NCBI GenBank assembly: GCA_009692155.1
Contig: SHZW01000004.1
Span: forward strand, 42,466 to 106,465
DNA from: Nitrospiraceae bacterium
Lineage (GTDB): Bacteria; Nitrospirota; Nitrospiria; Nitrospirales; Nitrospiraceae
DNA: 64,000 bases
Reading direction: 5' to 3'
This document shows positions 56,991-64,000 of this stretch, one piece after another (within the stretch, counting starts at the first letter, position 1; every line of letters begins with the position of its first letter). The position numbers and the translations under genes are program-made. The notes beneath the pieces are model-generated. The model searched no databases and had not been told where the DNA came from. It saw only the letters and a program-made list of their open reading frames with translations.

Positions 56991-58829
56991 ATGAGGAACC
57001 ACGAGGTATCACGGGGGCGAGTCCGGGGTTGGCTGGACGCATGGGGCCTGTCCGTCGTCGGGCTGGCGCTGTTGACCGGATTCCTCGCGTTTCCTGGTGC
57101 GGGATGGGCGGAAGATGCGGCGAGCGCGTCGGCAGCAGTCAGTTATCGGGATATCCCTCAGTTAGGCGGCAGCCGGAACATCATCTGGGTCGTTGCCCAG
57201 CTCCATTTGCTTCTGGCGGGGTTCGTACTCGGAGTACCGATTTTTGCGTGGCTGTGTGAAATCGTCGGATGGAAAACGGGAGAAAAGCGATACGACAAGC
57301 TGGCCAAGGAGTTTACCAAGCTCTTGACCTCGTCGTATGCCACGACGGCGCTCTTTGGCGGTATTTTATTGTTTCTGCTGATCAGCTTCTATCCCAAGCT
57401 GATGACCTACCTGACGGATATCTTCTTCCCGTCGTTTATCGCGTACTGCGGGCTGTTTCTTCTGGAAACGGCGACGCTCTATCTGTATTGGTATGGCTGG
57501 GATACGATGCAGGAGGGGCGTGCGAAGGTCTTTCATCTCTTCCTGGGCTTCCTGCTGAACTTCTTTGCATTTTTCATCATGGTCATCCCGAACTCCTGGG
57601 CGACGTTCCAGGCCAGTCCGGTTGTCATAGCGGAAGGATCGAGCGTCGCCCGCGCCTGGGCGGCGACGTGGAATCCCACCTGGTGGCCGGTCAATATCCA
57701 CCGGCTGATTGCGAATGTCGTGCTGGGCGGCTACATCTGTGGCGCCTATGCCGGCGTCCGCTACCTGTCGGCCAAGTCCGCCGAGGAGCGCGAGCATTAC
57801 GACTGGATGGGCTACGTCGGAAATTTTATCGGCGTGTTCGGGCTGTTGCCGCTGCCCTTTGCCGGGTACTGGCTGATGCGCGAGATTTATCAATACAACC
57901 AGCAGATGGGCATTACGCTCATGGGCGGATTCCTCTCCTGGCTCTTTATTCTCCAGGCGATGCTCATTGGGGTGCTTTTCCTGGGCTCCAATTATTATTT
58001 CTGGCTCGGGATCACGCACCGCATTCCAGGCGCCGAAGCCAAATACAAGAAGCCGATTATGGCGATGCTGATCATCCTGCTGTTGTGCCTGGGTGTCTGG
58101 ATGACGCCCCACTCGCTGGTGGCGAGCCTGGAAGAGGCCCGGAAGCTGGGCGGCACGCACCATCCCCTGCTCGGCGTGTTCGGCGTCATGTCGGCGAAAA
58201 TGACCGTGGCGAACCTCATGATCCTGGTGACATTCATGAGCTTCATCATGTACTGGCGGGCCGGCAAGGAAGAGACAGCCGCCTGGGCGAAGCTGGCCAG
58301 AGCGGTCATGAGCGGGGTGCTCGGGGTGGCGGCGATCGTCGTGATTGTGCTGGGCGTCTGGGGCTATTTCGTGCCGGCCATCGTCCGGATCAATTATTTC
58401 TCGGTTGCGCAGGTGCTGATCGTGATTTTTGTCATGCTCACGATCACCCCGCTCACGGCGCTGTTGCTTCGGAGCGCCAGGACCACCACGGAAATGGTCT
58501 GGGGACGCATGCCGCCGCGGGCCGGTTACGCGCTGGTCTTGAACGCGGTCATGGTCATCCTGCTGATGACCTTGATGGGGTATGCGCGGTCATCGTCCCG
58601 GGTACACTGGCATATCTATGGCGTCATGCGGGACTCCTCCGAGTACGCCTACTCGCCCGCGCTGGGTTATGCCGCGGCCTTTATGTCGCTGAACACGTTT
58701 CTATTCTGCATGCTCGTGGCTTTTATTTTCTGGGTGGCGACCATGGGGGACAAAGCCAAGGCGGGTTCTGGCGCGATGCCGGCCATGGCCGGAGGGTCTC
58801 CCGAGCTCGATCGTTCGAAGGCACACTAA
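56991..58829 (+). CDS. Cytochrome bd-like oxidase subunit I (CydA-like), second copy
   Basis: 612 residues with a signal-like N-terminus and about 14 helices. CydA-like parts: AQLHLLLAGFVLGVPIFAWL, FLLETATLYLYWYGWD (glutamate region), PVNIHRLIANVVLGGY (heme histidine) and, near the end, SRVHWHIYGVMRDSS, which takes the place of GRQPWxxYGV in true CydA. The first copy lacks this last block. It has 11 more helical segments that differ from those of the first copy, so it is not a recent duplication. No CydB is present. Confidence 0.82.
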   Translation: MRNHEVSRGRVRGWLDAWGLSVVGLALLTGFLAFPGAGWAEDAASASAAVSYRDIPQLGGSRNIIWVVAQLHLLLAGFVLGVPIFAWLCEIVGWKTGEKRYDKLAKEFTKLLTSSYATTALFGGILLFLLISFYPKLMTYLTDIFFPSFIAYCGLFLLETATLYLYWYGWDTMQEGRAKVFHLFLGFLLNFFAFFIMVIPNSWATFQASPVVIAEGSSVARAWAATWNPTWWPVNIHRLIANVVLGGYICGAYAGVRYLSAKSAEEREHYDWMGYVGNFIGVFGLLPLPFAGYWLMREIYQYNQQMGITLMGGFLSWLFILQAMLIGVLFLGSNYYFWLGITHRIPGAEAKYKKPIMAMLIILLLCLGVWMTPHSLVASLEEARKLGGTHHPLLGVFGVMSAKMTVANLMILVTFMSFIMYWRAGKEETAAWAKLARAVMSGVLGVAAIVVIVLGVWGYFVPAIVRINYFSVAQVLIVIFVMLTITPLTALLLRSARTTTEMVWGRMPPRAGYALVLNAVMVILLMTLMGYARSSSRVHWHIYGVMRDSSEYAYSPALGYAAAFMSLNTFLFCMLVAFIFWVATMGDKAKAGSGAMPAMAGGSPELDRSKAH

Positions 58830-58871
58830 AGAAGAGGCGCACTTCATGTCGGATTACATGGGCAGGGGGTT

Positions 58872-59576
58872 ATGAGCGAAGTCGCACTATTGCAATTGCT
58901 CGGTCTTGGCGTCATCGGCGTGGGCGTCCTGATTCTGCTCTTTATCCAGTCACGGTTCCCCCGCGTCATCGGGTTTGTCATGATCGTGCTGGGAACTTTT
59001 TCGCTGGTCGCGCTCAGCGTGCCGCAGATGGCCTCGCTGCCTCCCGCCGAGGAGAAGTTCGATGTGGCCAGCATCAAAACGGCGAACGATATGGCGGTGA
59101 TCGGGCAGAAGATATTTTTCAGCAAGGGCCAATGTGCCCTGTGTCACTCGATTGGGCCCAGCGAATCGGCCCGCTGCCCGGATCTGAAGGGCATCGGCGC
59201 CAAGCTCTCGAAAGAATTTATCTATGAGAGCCTGACGCAGCCGCAAGCCTACATTTACATGGACTATCGGCATGAAGGGTCGCCGAAGGACTATCCGGCG
59301 CGGATGCCCCATATCAACAAGAATCCGATCGGCTTGACGAACAACGAAATCCTGTCGGTGATTGCGTTTTTGCAGCAGATGAGCGGTGAACCGATCACGG
59401 TCAGTCCATCCGAAATCACGATGCCCGGACGGCCGGTGCCGGTTGCTGGAACTGCCCCTGCGCGGACTCCCGCTTCGCCATCACCTGCGAAGAGCAAGGC
59501 GAAGGGGAAGACGAAGAAAGCGGACGCGGGTACCGCGGGGCTTGTGGCGATGGTGCAAGGGGCAATCGTTCAATAG
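58872..59576 (+). CDS. Membrane-anchored monoheme cytochrome c
   Basis: 234 residues. Two N-terminal helices (LLGLGVIGVGVLILLFIQ and VIGFVMIVLGTFSLVALSV) followed by a c-type domain with QCALCHSIGPSESARCPDLKGIG, and a Pro/Ala/Lys-rich tail (AKSKAKGKTKKADAG). A methionine ligand may lie in ARMPHINKNPIGLTN. It follows the second bd-like gene closely, so it may be its electron donor or acceptor. Confidence 0.84.
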   Translation: MSEVALLQLLGLGVIGVGVLILLFIQSRFPRVIGFVMIVLGTFSLVALSVPQMASLPPAEEKFDVASIKTANDMAVIGQKIFFSKGQCALCHSIGPSESARCPDLKGIGAKLSKEFIYESLTQPQAYIYMDYRHEGSPKDYPARMPHINKNPIGLTNNEILSVIAFLQQMSGEPITVSPSEITMPGRPVPVAGTAPARTPASPSPAKSKAKGKTKKADAGTAGLVAMVQGAIVQ

Positions 59577-59619
59577 TTAATGGCACGGCAGAGCTGAGCT
59601 TTTAACGAGGAAGGACGCT

Positions 59620-60336
59620 ATGAAAGGCGGCATACATCTGAAGCCAGTGCTACTGATGGTCGGCCTCTACATCTTTCTTAAATTCGGCATGCCGCTGTTT
59701 ACGGCGCCGCTTCCGGCCAGCTTGATCATGCTGTACCTCATGCTCATGTTTTCAGGAATCATGATCTTCATGACGCTCAGCGGGACGTCGATGGAGTCGT
59801 TTCTGGGCCCCATTTTCCGTTTCATCAGCGGGGATGGCCAGGACGGCACCATGAAGATGGCGCGCATGGCGGTGCTGGCGTTGTTTCCGCTCCTGGTGGG
59901 CTGGCAGACCTATACGAGCACGGCGACCAGCACGGTGCCGCCTGCGGAGAACCGCACGGTTCACCCGGCGCCTCCAGGCGAATTTGCGGCCATGTCGAAT
60001 CCCGTTCCCAATACACCGGAGAATGTCATGCAGGGCAAAGGGCTCTACGCCGCCTACTGCTCGCCCTGCCATGGCCTGTTTGACGGCAAAGGGCCGGCCT
60101 CGCGCGGGTTCACTCCACCGCCGGCGAACTTCAAGGATCCGACGACGATTGCGATGTTGCAGGAAAGCTATCTGTTCTGGCGGATCAAGAAGGGCGGAGT
60201 CGGGCTTTCCGTCGAAGGCATGCCGTGGAAATCCGCGATGCCGCGGTGGGAGTTCGAGTTGAAGGATGAGCAGATCTGGAAGATCATCATGGGCGAGTAT
60301 GACGGGGCGGGCCAGAAGCCGCGCACCTGGGAATAG
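59620..60336 (+). CDS. Membrane-anchored monoheme cytochrome c
   Basis: 238 residues. Two or three helices (LKPVLLMVGLYIFLKFGM, LIMLYLMLMFSGIMIFMTL, MAVLALFPLLVGWQTYTS), then a c-heme domain: YAAYCSPCHGLFDGKGPASRG with axial methionine candidate WKSAMPRWEFEL. The sequence FWRIKKGGVG near the end resembles that of the first cytochrome lipoprotein in the cluster. Probably a structural and electron-transfer subunit. Confidence 0.84.
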   Translation: MKGGIHLKPVLLMVGLYIFLKFGMPLFTAPLPASLIMLYLMLMFSGIMIFMTLSGTSMESFLGPIFRFISGDGQDGTMKMARMAVLALFPLLVGWQTYTSTATSTVPPAENRTVHPAPPGEFAAMSNPVPNTPENVMQGKGLYAAYCSPCHGLFDGKGPASRGFTPPPANFKDPTTIAMLQESYLFWRIKKGGVGLSVEGMPWKSAMPRWEFELKDEQIWKIIMGEYDGAGQKPRTWE

Positions 60337-60370
60337 GCACAGGCCTCACGGGAATTTTTAACGAAGGGCC

Positions 60371-61207
60371 ATGGGCATGAAGGCTGCGAATCAGCGACTG
60401 GAATGGAAATGGGGAATCCTGGCAGGTACCGCCATGGCGGCGATCCTGTGGGGAGTCAGTCCGGCGTGGGCCCAGGAAAGCGTGTCGATCCGCGCCATGC
60501 TCACCACGAGCGTGCCGGCGGATGACCCGACCGCCCCTGCCTGGAACTCGGTGGCGGCATCTCAATTTCCGATGTCTCCGCAAGTCCATTGGCCGACGCG
60601 GATTCAGGAAGTGACGGTCAAGGATGTCAGGGTCCGCGGCCTGCATGACGGCAAACAGGTGGCGATTCTCCTGGAGTATGACGACCCGACGCAGGATGCG
60701 GACGACGCCGCGGCCATCGAGTTCATGGTCGGGGACAAGAAGGCGCATTTCGCGCATGGTCAGCCGATGGGGCAAGTCGAAGGCGGGCCCGTCAATATCT
60801 GGTTCTGGAAGAACAAAGACGCCAAGGCCCTCGACATGAACGCCAAGGGTTTTGGGACGCTCAAGGTGCAGGATCAGCAGGATCTCAAGGGCAAGGGGGT
60901 CTATCAGGACGGCAAATGGAAAGTGGTCTTCTCCCGTGCGGTGACGACCGGTGATGCCAACGACACGCAATTCAAACCCGGCGAATTCATCAACATCGCA
61001 TTTGCGGTGTGGGATGGGCAGAAGGATCCTGCCAGCGGAGACTTGAAGGAAAGGGGATCCCAGAAGGCCGTGTCGTCCTGGTGGTATTTCCGCGTGGATC
61101 CGCAACCGGACTATACGAGCTATTTCTATGCGCTGCTGGCCATCGGGTTGGCGGCAGGATTCGAATTTGTCGTCATTCGGAAGCTGAGGAAAGGGCCGTC
61201 CGCATGA
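60371..61207 (+). CDS. Heme b protein, gamma-subunit type (NxrC/EbdC-like)
   Basis: 278 residues with a signal peptide (AGTAMAAILWGVSPAWAQE) and one C-terminal membrane helix (YTSYFYALLAIGLAAGFEFVVIRKL). The middle is the heme b-binding beta-sandwich of the ethylbenzene dehydrogenase/NxrC gamma family (WNSVAASQFPMSPQVHWPTR, HDGKQVAILLEYDDPTQD, GPVNIWFWKNKDAKA, FKPGEFINIAFAVWDGQ). In that family the heme is held by a Met and a Lys. In Nitrospira, related genes are candidates for the nitrite oxidoreductase gamma subunit; here it is embedded in the oxidase cluster, so a role in that complex is as likely. Confidence 0.8.
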   Translation: MGMKAANQRLEWKWGILAGTAMAAILWGVSPAWAQESVSIRAMLTTSVPADDPTAPAWNSVAASQFPMSPQVHWPTRIQEVTVKDVRVRGLHDGKQVAILLEYDDPTQDADDAAAIEFMVGDKKAHFAHGQPMGQVEGGPVNIWFWKNKDAKALDMNAKGFGTLKVQDQQDLKGKGVYQDGKWKVVFSRAVTTGDANDTQFKPGEFINIAFAVWDGQKDPASGDLKERGSQKAVSSWWYFRVDPQPDYTSYFYALLAIGLAAGFEFVVIRKLRKGPSA

Positions 61208-62220
61208 GGACCATCGTGGGACTACGGAAAATCGCACTTGTGGCCGTGCTGACGGGGGTCAGCGCCGTTGTCGGCGCCGCCGGCTGCACGCTGTTTCAAA
61301 GCGAGCAGGTCGCGAAGGGCCAGAAACTCTATACCCACTATTGCGTGCACTGTCACGGCGAGCATGGCCGGCAAAACGAAGGCTACAACTGGGGGAAAAT
61401 GCCGGACCCGCGTCCCAAGGATCTTTCGAATAAAGCAGAGATGTCCACGTTTAAGGACGAGGAAATTTTCAGCACGATTTCACGCGACATGAAAGACACG
61501 ACTCCGGAAAAGGGGGATAAGATTGGCGACGACGAGTTTGCCGTCCCGACCATGCCCACCTTCAAGCACACCTTGTCGGAAGAAGAGATCTGGTCCATCG
61601 TGGCCTATGTCCGCACGCTGCACGGGATGAAATCGGAGTTTGATGTCGCCGGGCAGATCAAGAAACTGGATGGCGTGAAGCTCTCCGCTCAAAAGAATTT
61701 CGATCAAAGCAAGCAGACGTTCGACGCGGCGCAGAAGAAGGCGGAAGACGAGGCGGAGAAGGCCGGTAAGGATGATGCAGACGAATCGGTCTATGCCAAG
61801 GAACAGGATGCCTTCGTGGCTGCCAAGAAAGCATTGGATGCCGCTCAGGCCGCGCTGACGAATTTCAAGGAGCGTCCCAAGTTTGCCGCCGTTGCGAGAC
61901 CCGAGCTGACGATGAAGCCGGACCAGGCTGCGAAGCTCGCCGAGCGGGGCAAGCAGCTCTATGCCAACAAATACGGCTGCAATGCCTGCCACCAGGTGAG
62001 TGATACGGGCGGTGTGGTTGGCCCGGCGCTGGATAGAGCGGGATTCCGGTTGAATGGCACATGGGTCTTCCGGTGGGTGAAGTATCCGCAGTCGATGAAG
62101 CCGGACACGCGCATGCCGAATCTCGGTCTCAGTGACGATGACGCCAAAGCTGTGACTCTGTATCTGGCCACATTACGGGCGCCGAAGCCGGACAAGCCGA
62201 CCGAAAAATCAGCCAACTAG
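61204..62220 (+). CDS. Diheme cytochrome c lipoprotein
   Basis: 338 residues from the ATG at 61204, overlapping the preceding stop by four bases. Lipobox VVGAAGC. Two c-heme sites at opposite ends: YCVHCHGEHGRQNEG and GCNACHQVSDTGGVVGPAL. A charged helical linker of about 80 residues (FDQSKQTFDAAQKKAEDEAEKAGKDDADESV) separates them, acting as a spacer between two cytochrome domains. Axial methionines are likely in VPTMPTFKH and DTRMPNLGL. It is the last gene of the cluster and could carry electrons over a distance. Confidence 0.88.
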   Translation: MRTIVGLRKIALVAVLTGVSAVVGAAGCTLFQSEQVAKGQKLYTHYCVHCHGEHGRQNEGYNWGKMPDPRPKDLSNKAEMSTFKDEEIFSTISRDMKDTTPEKGDKIGDDEFAVPTMPTFKHTLSEEEIWSIVAYVRTLHGMKSEFDVAGQIKKLDGVKLSAQKNFDQSKQTFDAAQKKAEDEAEKAGKDDADESVYAKEQDAFVAAKKALDAAQAALTNFKERPKFAAVARPELTMKPDQAAKLAERGKQLYANKYGCNACHQVSDTGGVVGPALDRAGFRLNGTWVFRWVKYPQSMKPDTRMPNLGLSDDDAKAVTLYLATLRAPKPDKPTEKSAN

Positions 62221-62238
62221 CTGTCCGGCGCGTCCGGT

Positions 62239-63114
62239 CTATAAAAATCCTGCCCAGAGGCCTGCCAGAATCGCCCAGCCGATCCATACGTGCTGTCGAA
62301 ACATGGAGAAAGCCAGAGAAGGAAGAACTGGCCCGCGTAATGTCATGATTTGCTGGCTGGCAAACCCGCAACTTGCCGCGAGCAGTCCATAAAAAACCAG
62401 TCCGATCCCCGACAGCCAGCCCGCCACTCCAAGACAGAGAATCATCATGCCGAAGCTGAAAGCGACCGCCAGCCATGTCCATTGTCCGAACAGGATGGCG
62501 GAAGACTTGATGCCGATACGCCGATCATCGGTTCGGTCCTGCAGGGCATAGATGGTGTCATAGGCAATGGCCCAGGCGATCGCACTCCCAAACAAAAGCC
62601 ATGCCTGGGGCTCCAAACTGCCGCGGGCTGCCGCCCAGGCCATGACGACGCCCCACCCAAAGGCCATGCCCAGAACAGCCTGCGGAAGCGGCAGAATGCG
62701 CTTGGCAAAGGGGTAGATGGCGGCCAGCAGTATGGCGATGGGGCTCAGCAGAAGGACCAGCCGATCCAGCAAGAGTAGAAGACTGCCCGCGATCGCGAGG
62801 AGCACCAGCACTATTGCGAGGGCTGTTCCCATCGACAGTCGCCCGCTCGCCAGCGGGCGTGCCCTGGTTCGTTCCATCTGGCGGTCGAGCCGGCGATCCG
62901 CGGCATCGTTTAGAATAACGCCGGCGCTGCGCATCAGGAACGAGCCGGCGGCAAAAACAACGAGCAGGATTGGGTCGGGATGGCCCTGCGAGGCCAGCAC
63001 CAGGGCCCACATCGTCGGCAACATGAGTAGAAGCGTCCCGGTTTGATTGGGAAGCCTGATCAATTCGGCGATCAGCCTTAGCCGGGAGGGGGTGTCCGAA
63101 GATTCCACAAGCAT
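62239..63114 (-). CDS. ubiA: UbiA-family prenyltransferase (quinone biosynthesis)
   Basis: 291 residues with eight or nine membrane helices. The two Asp-rich sites that bind prenyl diphosphate are present: NDAADRRLDRQMERTRARPLASG and YALQDRTDDRRIGIKSSAI. The second form is typical of UbiA (4-hydroxybenzoate) and the MqnP enzyme of the futalosine pathway, which cannot be told apart here. It is convergent with the respiratory cluster and would provide the quinone used by that complex. Confidence 0.88.
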   Translation of the reverse strand: MLVESSDTPSRLRLIAELIRLPNQTGTLLLMLPTMWALVLASQGHPDPILLVVFAAGSFLMRSAGVILNDAADRRLDRQMERTRARPLASGRLSMGTALAIVLVLLAIAGSLLLLLDRLVLLLSPIAILLAAIYPFAKRILPLPQAVLGMAFGWGVVMAWAAARGSLEPQAWLLFGSAIAWAIAYDTIYALQDRTDDRRIGIKSSAILFGQWTWLAVAFSFGMMILCLGVAGWLSGIGLVFYGLLAASCGFASQQIMTLRGPVLPSLAFSMFRQHVWIGWAILAGLWAGFL

Positions 63115-63210
63115 GGCACGACCATAGCGATGGCGGCTACGCCTGTCAACGAGTCTTGGTATTGTGTTTTGAGGGCTGCCGAGCTATATCTCTGTACGAA
63201 GGAGAGCCTA

Positions 63211-63825
63211 ATGATTGTACTTAGATTGATTGGCTTAACGGCGATACTTGCGGGCAGCCTGGCCGGCTGCGATTGGTCGCCCCGGAGAGAAGGGGGGGAC
63301 TCGGAAGGGTACTGGCTACCGCTGACGGTCGTCGTGCGGTTTGATCCCAGTGTGACCGGTGTGACACTGGAGTACAGCGATGCCTGCCAGCAGCCGAAGA
63401 CGATTTCTGCCGGAGAGCAGATGACGTATGTGTTCAGGCGAGAAATTGGCATGGCGTTTGAGCGGGTGCGGATCGAGGGGACGGAGTCAAAGCAGGCGGC
63501 TGATGGCGAGCTCGACGTGTCCCTGGGCCTCAAGCAGATCGAGTTGGCCATCCCTCGGCGGGCCGACCACAGTTACCCCGCGACGGTGCATCTCGGAGGC
63601 ACCGTCGTGTTTCGCGATCCCAAGGGAACCGTGCTGTATACGAAGAGCCTGCGGACGGATGTGCAGAGAAAGGTGACGACGACTCGGCAGGGCTGCGACA
63701 TCTCCGGTCTGGCCGAGATCGTCAAAGATGCCGGAACATACCTGGCGCAAGGCTTAAAAAAGGAGCTTGGGACTTCGATTAAGTTGCAGGAATATTCCGG
63801 GCAGCGTGCGGCAGCAAGGCGGTGA
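63211..63825 (+). CDS. Lipoprotein of unknown function
   Basis: 204 residues from the ATG at 63211, which has AAGGAGA six bases upstream. Signal peptide with lipobox (LAGSLAGC). The mature part alternates strands (PLTVVVRFDPSVTGVTLEYSDAC, YVFRREIGMAFERVRIEG, LGGTVVFRDPKGTVLYTKSLR) and ends in an amphipathic helix. It looks like an outer membrane lipoprotein of the LptE or curli type, but I cannot assign it. It starts 96 bases from the start of the divergent prenyltransferase gene. Confidence 0.7.
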   Translation: MIVLRLIGLTAILAGSLAGCDWSPRREGGDSEGYWLPLTVVVRFDPSVTGVTLEYSDACQQPKTISAGEQMTYVFRREIGMAFERVRIEGTESKQAADGELDVSLGLKQIELAIPRRADHSYPATVHLGGTVVFRDPKGTVLYTKSLRTDVQRKVTTTRQGCDISGLAEIVKDAGTYLAQGLKKELGTSIKLQEYSGQRAAARR

Positions 63826-63845
63826 TCGGCTGCCCGGCGATCGGA

Positions 63846-63875
63846 TTGACAGCCATCGCGCTCCGTGGGTATGAT
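63846..63875 (+). promoter_or_regulatory. tRNA-Thr promoter
   Basis: TTGACA, an 18-base spacer and TATGAT, with a start near 63882, about 40 bases before the tRNA. Confidence 0.75.
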
Positions 63876-63920
63876 GCCCGCAATTCAGGCCCGCCTTGTT
63901 GCTCCCTTACGAGAATGGTG

Positions 63921-63996
63921 GCCGGCGTAGCTCAGTTGGCAGAGCAGCGGTTTCGTAAACCGCAGGTCGCTGGTTCGATTCCAGTCGCCGGCTCCA
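63921..63996 (+). tRNA. tRNA-Thr (anticodon CGT)
   Basis: Acceptor stem GCCGGCG/CGCCGGC, D arm GCTC-AGTTGGCAGA-GC, anticodon stem GCGGT/ACCGC with loop TTCGTAA, T arm GCTGG-TTCGATT-CCAGT, discriminator T and encoded CCA. A complete 76-base cloverleaf at the right edge of the window. Confidence 0.96.
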
Positions 63997-64000
63997 GAAA

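Noticed and set aside
56991..58829. The second bd-like gene as CydB
   Set aside because: Its helix-1 histidine region, glutamate helix and the block near SRVHWHIYGVM match CydA, not CydB.
60371..61207. Calling this gene nxrC outright
   Set aside because: The fold fits the gamma family, but there is no nxrA or nxrB in the window and the gene lies in the oxidase cluster.

Overview
The window looks like the chromosome of a Nitrospira-type bacterium (phylum Nitrospirota). The evidence is the combination of genes: monomeric NADP isocitrate dehydrogenase followed by fumarate reductase/succinate dehydrogenase and succinyl-CoA ligase genes (the reductive TCA set of this group), hopanoid genes (shc, hpnG, hpnH), and a long respiratory cluster with two cytochrome bd-like oxidase subunits, a Rieske/cytochrome b pair, many c-type cytochromes and a heme b protein of the nitrite oxidoreductase gamma type. 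The assignment rests on gene content only; no nxrAB, rRNA or other decisive marker is present.

Layout. 1-6586: central carbon cluster (icd, cut at the window edge, frdB, frdA, sucC, sucD). 6609-12283: secreted unknown protein, a MITE-like element, fabI with a membrane ferritin gene on the minus strand, then a run of small proteins (HELFH lipoprotein, two tiny membrane proteins, DsrE-like protein, zinc ribbon protein, short unknowns). 12547-19420: accessory stretch with a B12-binding radical SAM enzyme, a TPR protein, a VapBC module, an IS30-type insertion sequence and an MNT/HEPN module, bracketed by direct repeats and ended by a long inverted-repeat element. 19421-21958: ahcY and metK (minus). 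22300-25160: cytochrome c maturation genes (a short ResB, two TlpA-like thioredoxins, CcdA). 25320-31458: bamD, fabH, phosphate uptake (DUF47 protein, Pit) and a PhoR/PhoB pair. 31527-37075: SDR, ispH, smc. 37344-49785: a lipid block running shc, hpnG, mlaE, mlaF, mlaD, mlaC, an Omp85-type barrel, dxs, ispG, tRNA-Cys and hpnH. 50039-62220: one-direction respiratory cluster. 62239-63996: a UbiA-family prenyltransferase (minus), a lipoprotein and tRNA-Thr.

How the genes fit together. The carbon genes follow the reductive TCA steps from fumarate to isocitrate. IspH, Dxs and IspG supply isoprenoids for squalene, which Shc, HpnH and HpnG convert into extended hopanoids; the Mla-type transporter and outer-membrane barrel embedded between them suggest a dedicated envelope lipid route. 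The thioredoxins and CcdA would reduce apocytochromes before heme attachment, as the six c-heme sites of the respiratory cluster require.

The least expected feature is a dispersed class of short degenerate tandem arrays (6-8 bp words, often followed by the reverse-complement words) in at least twelve gene spacers, many of them between genes of the same operon. One such array forms the 3' end of the shortened resB gene. I saw no CRISPR array, prophage, rRNA or origin.
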